A DNA stretch of 64,000 nucleotides from Lophius americanus (lineage: Eukaryota; Chordata; Actinopteri; Lophiiformes; Lophiidae), in assembly GCA_037951165.1 (NCBI GenBank), contig JBBDHG010000098.1:310001-374000 (forward strand). The letters are read 5' to 3'. Numbering within the stretch: position 1 is the first letter of the stretch; every line of letters begins with the position of its first letter. A program made the position numbers and the translations under genes. This document shows, piece by piece, positions 62,201-64,000 of this stretch. A model generated the notes under the pieces. That model searched no databases. It saw only the letters and a list, made by a program, of their open reading frames with translations, and was not told the DNA's origin.

Positions 62201-64000
62201 TTAAAGAGGGTAGATGAGATAGGATTTGGGCCAAATAGTGTGTGTACCACTATTGCTGGATCACAAGGGTAGTACCAGACGGCCCCCTTTTTTTTTTTAT
62301 CTATAATGCTTCACGATTTTAGCAAATCCTACTTAATAGTTCTACCAAGTGCTACTTAATCACAGCTAAACTTATAAACTAATCCTATATTCTCCTACTT
62401 CTTTATTCCGGTACCATTTTTAGATGAGTAACTGATAACTTTTTGAATGGGACTTGTTGCTTTAGCTGCCAGATTGACATATTGACTTGAAAAATCATTA
62501 TTATTAAAAATCATCCAACAAGGTTTCAGCAACGGTATTGAGCTAACGATCATTAGCCAGCTACTAACATCTACGAGCTGCTTTTAAGCAACCCGGTTGC
62601 CTCCACTGCCGTCATAGTGCCATAATCATCTCTCCACCCCCGCCAAAAACATTCCATTGGATATTTACAGAGTATTAGGATGGGATGAAGCTTCACCACT
62701 ACTTACAGGCTGTGTAAATGGGGCTAGAGATACTTTATAATGGGGGCGAATATAGTGTAGGAGACAGAGGCAGCTGTCCAGATACATTCCAATTGAGTAG
62801 TTATGCTGGAAATGAAGTTAGTCACATCTGTCCTGGTCTCAGTGTGAAATGGTATCAGTGACAAATGGTGTGTGGTGAAAACAGCGTATGCCCTGTATTG
62901 CAGGAAGAAATAATGAGGCATTGATTCATAGGCCGACAGTTATTATTTCTTAAGAAAAGGAGCTCACTGTTGAGGATCTTGTCTCCTCTCCTTATAAACC
63001 TGGGAAACCCTTTGACCTGCAAGAGTTTTCTGTTTTCTGCTGGCTTATTGAGAATATCCTCTGCTTTGTCAATATGTTCTATGCAGGAAAAAGTCCTCAC
63101 CTTGAATAATTATGTATAAGAACATAGGGTCTCGCTGGAGTCGTGTGATCTTAATTGTTCATTTTCCATTTTTATGTTAGAAAGACCTAAATCTATTGTG
63201 ATATTTGCATTTCATAAAATAACATTATTATATTTGTTTGCTTTCTCTCAGATGGTCTCCATAACGTTGTGGCTCACTGCACGCTGCGCGTCACCATCAT
63301 CACTGATGACATGTTGACCAACAGCATCACGGTGCGTCTAGAGAACATGTCCCAGGAGCGCTTCCTCTCGCCGTTGCTCAGCCTCTTCCTCGAGGGTGTG
63401 GCAGCGGTGCTCTCCACAACACGAGAAGCTGTATTCGTGTTCAACATCCAGAATGACACTGATGTGCAAGGCTCCATACTCAATGTGACCTTTTCGGCAA
63501 TGCAGTCCGGAGGCACCTCAGGTAAAGGGACATTCTTCCCATCTGAGGAACTGCAGGAGCAGATCTACCTCAACAGGACTCTACTCAGGCGGATATCCTC
63601 TCAGGAGGTAACACCGACACACACATGTGCACTTACACACATTCACATGAACTAGGATTTTAAATTTACGGAAACAAATCTATCAATGTGACTGATATTG
63701 GTTCTCCTCTCTAGGTCTTACCATTTGATGACAACATCTGCCTGCGGGAGCCCTGTGAGAACTACATGAAGTGTGTGTCGGTGCTCAAGTTTGACAGCTC
63801 CCCTCCCTTCATCGCCTCTGACACAGTTCTGTTTCGGCCCATCCACCCCATCAATGGGCTGCGTTGCCGCTGTCCGCTCGGTTTCACCGGAGATTACTGT
63901 GAGACCGAGATCGATCTCTGCTACTCAGGACCATGCAGGAACAACGGGAGATGTCGCAGCCGAGAGGGAGGGTATACCTGCGAGTGCCTCGAGGACTTCA
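23766..64000 (+). CDS. celsr1: CELSR1 (cadherin EGF LAG seven-pass G-type receptor 1), 5' part, continues past the window
   Basis: Exons in the window: 23766-27294, 63252-63607 and 63715 to beyond 64000. Exon 1 encodes a signal peptide (MDLLVCWMCVLFSVPL), a cysteine-bearing pre-cadherin region, a furin-like RAKR at residues about 245-248, and nine cadherin repeats. EC1 starts near residue 252, EC2 near 367, EC6 near 787 and EC9 near 1098, with calcium motifs such as DANDNAP, DINDNAP and DRE. Exon 2 completes EC9 and the membrane-distal linker. Exon 3 begins the EGF series (CLREPCENYMKC, CRCPLGFTGDYC). CELSR1 is a seven-pass adhesion GPCR and core planar-cell-polarity protein, the Flamingo orthologue, acting at lateral cell junctions through homophilic adhesion with Frizzled and Vangl. 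A giant first exon with all cadherin repeats and a long first intron are usual for the family. The ATG at 23766 is chosen for the signal peptide. Confidence 0.95.
33485..33618 (+). repeat. Interspersed repeat family R1, plus orientation
   Basis: Contains GTTTCCGATTAGATGAG, TAAACACCGGGTC, ACAAGTCATGTAAACAGGCG and GTGTCCCATGTAAACCC. The same order of blocks appears reverse-complemented at 41518-41655. It is probably a short nonautonomous DNA element marked by repeated CATGTAAAC words; the family is not identified. Confidence 0.6.
35002..35029. repeat. Perfect 13-bp-arm palindrome
   Basis: Arms CCCCAGAGTTTCC and GGAAACTCTGGGG with a 2-base centre form a perfect hairpin or cruciform. It is not flanked by a recognisable element. 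Confidence 0.8.
38445..38845 (-). mobile_element. LINE 3'-region fragment, minus strand
   Basis: On the plus strand it reads CCCTAGTAATGCTCTGCAGC, CATTCCCAGGCCGGACGAGA, GTAATCCTCCAG and CAAACCTCCAAGGGAGGCGC, recognisable as the reverse of a common teleost LINE C-terminal coding end. The minus-strand translation gives ELQSITREKDFWNTLLDRLP. It is related to the fragment at 9755. Confidence 0.65.
41518..41655 (-). repeat. Interspersed repeat family R1, minus orientation
   Basis: Reverse complement of the family seen at 33485: CATGTAAACACCGGGTC, ACAAGTCATGTAAACAGGCG, GTCCCATGTAAACCC in order. It lies directly before a LINE 3' tail. Confidence 0.6.
41670..41995 (+). mobile_element. LINE 3'UTR with snapback end and simple-repeat tail
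   Basis: Ends with TACTGTAACAATAAAAATTC, then a short CCCCC/GGGGG stem (about 41930-41947), then a TATCTTA-type degenerate tandem tail. This is the usual 3' end of a teleost LINE. A similar type of end is at about 58870-58910. Confidence 0.55.
44031..44345 (+). mobile_element. Internally deleted L1-type LINE
   Basis: An ATG opens a basic, serine/lysine-rich stretch (MTKSAKGKKQEKGSGEE) like the start of an L1 ORF1. About 190 bp later the frame reads NVRGINGQLKTGKLYTHLHA, then LKGDMCFPKETHIKKTAGR, the start of an L1 ORF2 endonuclease domain. The bulk of ORF1 is missing, so the copy is an internally deleted fragment. Confidence 0.65.
46290..46482. repeat. Polypurine-rich tract
   Basis: About 190 bp of predominantly A/G on the plus strand (blocks such as AGGAGAAGAGGAGCGGAGCA, AGAAAGGAAAGGAAAGGGAG and GGGGTGGGGGGAC). 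Such asymmetric tracts can form triplex (H-DNA) structures. No gene is seen. Confidence 0.6.
48201..48233. repeat. Perfect 16-bp-arm palindrome
   Basis: Arms GATCAAGGTTAAAATT and AATTTTAACCTTGATC are separated by one T. It is perfect and about 140 bp before the first long TA array. Confidence 0.85.
48375..48448. repeat. (TA)n microsatellite
   Basis: About 37 uninterrupted TA units, prone to cruciform formation and length variation. The open frame reading YIYIYI across it is an artefact. Confidence 0.97.
50159..50229. repeat. (TA)n microsatellite followed by TG-rich run
   Basis: About 35 TA units, continuing into GTTTGTGTGTGTGTTTG. Open frames on both strands across it are artefacts. Confidence 0.97.
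51826..52150 (-). mobile_element. Tc1/mariner-type transposon relic, internally deleted
   Basis: The plus strand begins GTAGGTCCCCCTTTTGCCAC, and later has CACCTTTCTGTCAGAACAGG, CATGAGCCTTGGGCAATGGG and GTCCTTCCTTAGACCACCTA, ending CAAAATTAAGGCCTTGTCAA. It reads on the minus strand as the N-terminal helix-turn-helix part of a Tc1-like transposase (SDRKVLELTVHH) fused directly to the C-terminal VLVAKGGPT. The DDE catalytic core is deleted. Confidence 0.7.
52500..52720. repeat. Diverged noncoding block, member 1 of a pair
   Basis: Shares TTATGTGAGCC, AGCAAAGTAAGAATCGCAT, GGTCTAAAT and CTCATTGA..TATA in the same order and spacing with 53965-54180. The identity is partial, so this is an old duplication or two copies of an unrecognised repeat. 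Confidence 0.6.
53965..54182. repeat. Diverged noncoding block, member 2 of a pair
   Basis: Partner of 52500-52720 in the same orientation, about 1.45 kb downstream. Shared words include GAGAGCTAACAGTGCTTA-like (GAGCTAATGGTGCTTG in member 1), TTATGTGAGCC and AGCAAAGTAAGAATCGCAT. Confidence 0.6.
54345..54465 (-). repeat. Interspersed repeat of the 8355-8850 family, reverse orientation
   Basis: Plus strand reads CTTTGAGATTTGATCCAAAT, GTAAAGTGCGTTATAAATTA and AATGTGTTATTATTTATTAT, the reverse complement of the core at about 8560-8625. Confidence 0.65.
56560..56930. repeat. LINE/SINE-type tail fragments
   Basis: ATTCATTCATTATCCGTAAC followed by CACCTATCTCATTTGGGG is the reverse of a common teleost LINE tail. 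At 56850-56910 GGGATTGAACCACCAACCAT and GTCTGCTTTACCATCAGAGC form a degenerate dispersed-repeat segment. Confidence 0.5.
58740..58915 (+). mobile_element. LINE 3' end with (ATTCT)n tail
   Basis: A T-rich 3'UTR-like stretch ends in AACAATGACAATAAAGCTAT followed by an ATTCT pentamer array (about 58893-58907), typical of teleost LINE 3' ends. Confidence 0.55.
63252..63607 (+). CDS. celsr1: CELSR1 exon 2
   Basis: Bounded by TTTCTCTCAG and GTAACACC, 356 bp, entering in phase 1 from exon 1 and leaving in phase 0. It encodes DGLHNVVAHCTLRV, ITDDMLTNSITVRLENMSQE, FLEGVAAVLS, FNIQNDTDVQG and EQIYLNRTLL, all diagnostic for CELSR1. N-glycosylation sequons are visible (NMS, NDT, NVT, NRT). Confidence 0.95.
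63715..64000 (+). CDS. celsr1: CELSR1 exon 3 (cut by window end)
   Basis: Acceptor CTCTCTAG precedes VLPFDDNICLREPCENYMKC. This is followed by FRPIHPINGLRCRC, FTGDYCETEIDLCYSGPC and SREGGYTCECLEDF. These are the first EGF-like domains, including a calcium-binding type (DLCYS...). It is open to the last base. Confidence 0.93.

Larger units (their letters stand above)
27295..63251 (+). other. celsr1: CELSR1 intron 1 (36 kb), survey
   Basis: Donor GTAATTC, acceptor TTTCTCTCAG. Stretches in which I see no gene and no named repeat: 27450-33480 (a CA microsatellite at 27718-27737), 33620-38440, 38850-41510, 42010-44020, 44360-46280, 46490-48370, 48450-49670, 50230-51815, 52730-53960, 54470-56560, 56930-58740 and 58930-63250 (TG microsatellites at about 59917 and 59990). 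Open frames here are short and have no family resemblance. Items that can be described are listed separately. The length and content fit a regulatory-rich first intron, but conservation cannot be judged from one sequence. Confidence 0.7.

Noticed and set aside
1..64000. CRISPR arrays, operons or bacterial-type systems
   Set aside because: No regularly spaced direct repeats with unique spacers. The window is vertebrate nuclear DNA with spliced genes.

Overview
The window is nuclear DNA from a ray-finned (teleost) fish. Vertebrate gene structures with GT/AG introns sit among teleost-type interspersed repeats (L2-, RTE- and L1-type LINEs, Tc1-like transposons, long TA tracts), and the gene order TRMU then CELSR1 matches the conserved vertebrate neighbourhood (human 22q13).

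Layout. At 305-391 lies what looks like the last coding exon of an unidentified plus-strand gene. A six-exon minus-strand gene (1161-3508) encodes a fold-type II PLP enzyme of the serine racemase / serine-threonine dehydratase family. It is head-to-head with TRMU (mitochondrial tRNA 2-thiouridylase, 4065-7296, 11 exons); about 550 bp between the two start codons form a candidate bidirectional promoter. From 8.3 to 10.4 kb there are repeats and sequence flanking CELSR1.

The main interest is a tandem duplication of CELSR1, the seven-pass planar-cell-polarity cadherin. Copy A has an open first exon (10563-12828) with five cadherin repeats. Behind it, colinear on the plus strand and mixed with transposons, are decayed CELSR1 exons: exon 2 at 15251, a laminin-type EGF exon at 17319, and GAIN-region exons at about 17990-18112, 18200 and 18586. 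Copy B is the apparently functional gene: first exon 23766-27294 with nine cadherin repeats, a 36 kb first intron, exon 2 (63252-63607) and exon 3 (63715 to beyond the window end). Copy A therefore looks like the remains of a whole-gene duplicate whose first exon alone stayed open. Exons 1A and 1B share long near-identical tracts broken by short diverged islands, while exon 2 relic and flanks are strongly diverged. This is the expected pattern of gene conversion. Exon 1A keeps its start, signal peptide, reading frame and splice donor, so it could serve as an alternative first exon spliced to the shared downstream exons, superficially like the variable exons of clustered protocadherins. That last step is a hypothesis.

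The 36 kb intron has no protein-coding exon I can support. It holds transposon relics, two long TA microsatellites, a polypurine tract, perfect palindromes, an inverted pair of one repeat family, and a diverged pair of similar noncoding blocks.
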